The position numbers and the translations under genes are program-made. Positions 63,610 to 64,000 of a DNA stretch of 64,000 nt are shown here, piece by piece; position 1 is the first letter of the stretch, and every line of letters starts with the position of its first letter. Below the pieces are notes generated by a model that searched no databases, was not told where the DNA came from, and was given only the letters and a program-made list of their open reading frames with translations. The DNA is taken from the NCBI RefSeq assembly GCF_000239795.1, contig NZ_CAFJ01000265.1, positions 1 through 64,000 on the forward strand. Reading direction: 5' to 3'. This DNA is from Bradyrhizobium sp. STM 3809. Lineage in GTDB: Bacteria; Pseudomonadota; Alphaproteobacteria; Rhizobiales; Xanthobacteraceae.

Positions 63610-64000
63610 ATGTCTGTGACCATGGCCCAAGGAATGAGGCGCCTCGGCACACCGATCGCGGTGCTGCTCGGGATTGCTTTCGTGGGCCTGCTCGCAAGCT
63701 CGTGGCTGGTCAATCGCGAAGCCCTGCGGAGCGCCGTCGAGGCCCAGATTCGCGCGGTGACCGGACTGGAGCTCGTCGTCAAGGGAAACATCGACGTCTC
63801 CTTGTTCCCCGGCAGCTACGTCTCGTTCCACGACGTCGGCTTCAAGGGCAGCACCACGGATGATCCGGCGCTGCGCGTCGACGTGCTGACCGCCAATCTG
63901 CAGTTGCTGCCGCTGCTGCTGCAGCGCTTCGAGATCGCCGACGTCATGATGCTGCGGCCGCAGATCAACGTCACCCGCGAGGCGGACGGCAACAGCAACT
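63610..64000 (+). CDS. AsmA-family protein, partial (runs off the window)
   Basis: The first 130 codons of an AsmA-like protein. N-terminal membrane anchor (PIAVLLGIAFVGLLASSWLVN) and the typical start of the domain: REALRSAVEAQIRAVTGLELVVKGNIDVSLFPGSYVSFHDVGFKGSTTDDPALRVDVLTANLQLLPLLLQRFEIADVMMLRPQINVTRE. AsmA-family proteins bridge the periplasm and are linked to phospholipid transport to the outer membrane. The ATG at 63610 is used; in-frame ATG codons at 63622 and 63634 are alternatives. Confidence 0.88.
   Translation, partial: MSVTMAQGMRRLGTPIAVLLGIAFVGLLASSWLVNREALRSAVEAQIRAVTGLELVVKGNIDVSLFPGSYVSFHDVGFKGSTTDDPALRVDVLTANLQLLPLLLQRFEIADVMMLRPQINVTREADGNSN

Overview
The window looks like chromosome of a Bradyrhizobium-type alphaproteobacterium (Nitrobacteraceae). 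This rests on high GC content, carA and carB in separate transcription units, YqeY next to carA, paired phasins, a copper nitrite reductase module with FixK/NnrR-type boxes, a palindromic intergenic repeat of the kind common in bradyrhizobia, and a tRNA-His with U72 and A73, the alphaproteobacterial variant that lacks G-1. The genus is inferred from gene content; no marker gene here settles it.

Region by region. 1-6 kb: YqeY (minus), carA, a hot-dog thioesterase, a ROK repressor with a peptide/oligosaccharide-binding protein, and a YjlB-like cupin. 6-9 kb: a persulfide-responsive unit (BigR-like repressor, split YeeE/YedE transporter, persulfide dioxygenase-like MBL hydrolase), then dps. 9-15 kb: a methyltransferase, a strikingly non-canonical tRNA-Cys-like gene, carB, greA and a DoxX protein. 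15-20 kb: a nested inverted repeat, Lrp, trxB, a LysR regulator, a candidate small RNA, a DapA-like aldolase, a small membrane protein and an orphan ParA. 20-26 kb: secreted Cys-containing protein, an FMN-binding protein/ApbE/membrane protein operon for extracytoplasmic flavin electron transfer, and a large multicopper oxidase.

26.7-39.9 kb holds a minus-strand type II secretion operon (porin-like protein, GspD, Sel1-repeat protein, GspE, F, G, H, I, J, K, L, M, and a GspN/C-like protein), mostly with 4-nt ATGA overlaps. gspH is split by an apparent +1 frameshift. No prepilin peptidase gene is present. 40.8-48.2 kb holds an unusual pair: a 1671-residue protein that looks like a catalytically dead SF1 helicase fused to a transmembrane helix and an exported domain, translationally coupled to a membrane-anchored SUMF1-domain protein. 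A DUF4399 protein follows. 48.4-53.5 kb: tRNA-His, two phasins and a large multi-PAS histidine kinase.

53.5-60 kb is a denitrification/NO module: nnrS, an NnrR-type Crp/Fnr regulator, a DUF1858 protein, hemN, a 69-residue membrane protein, nirK and nirV. Five TTG-N8-CAA boxes sit where activator sites are expected, and they fall into two sequence classes. The window ends with a 572-residue protein of unknown function, a 3-oxoacid CoA-transferase pair (scoAB) and the start of an AsmA-family gene.

All positions and start choices come from reading the sequence. No database search or structure prediction was run, so family names rest on recognised motifs.
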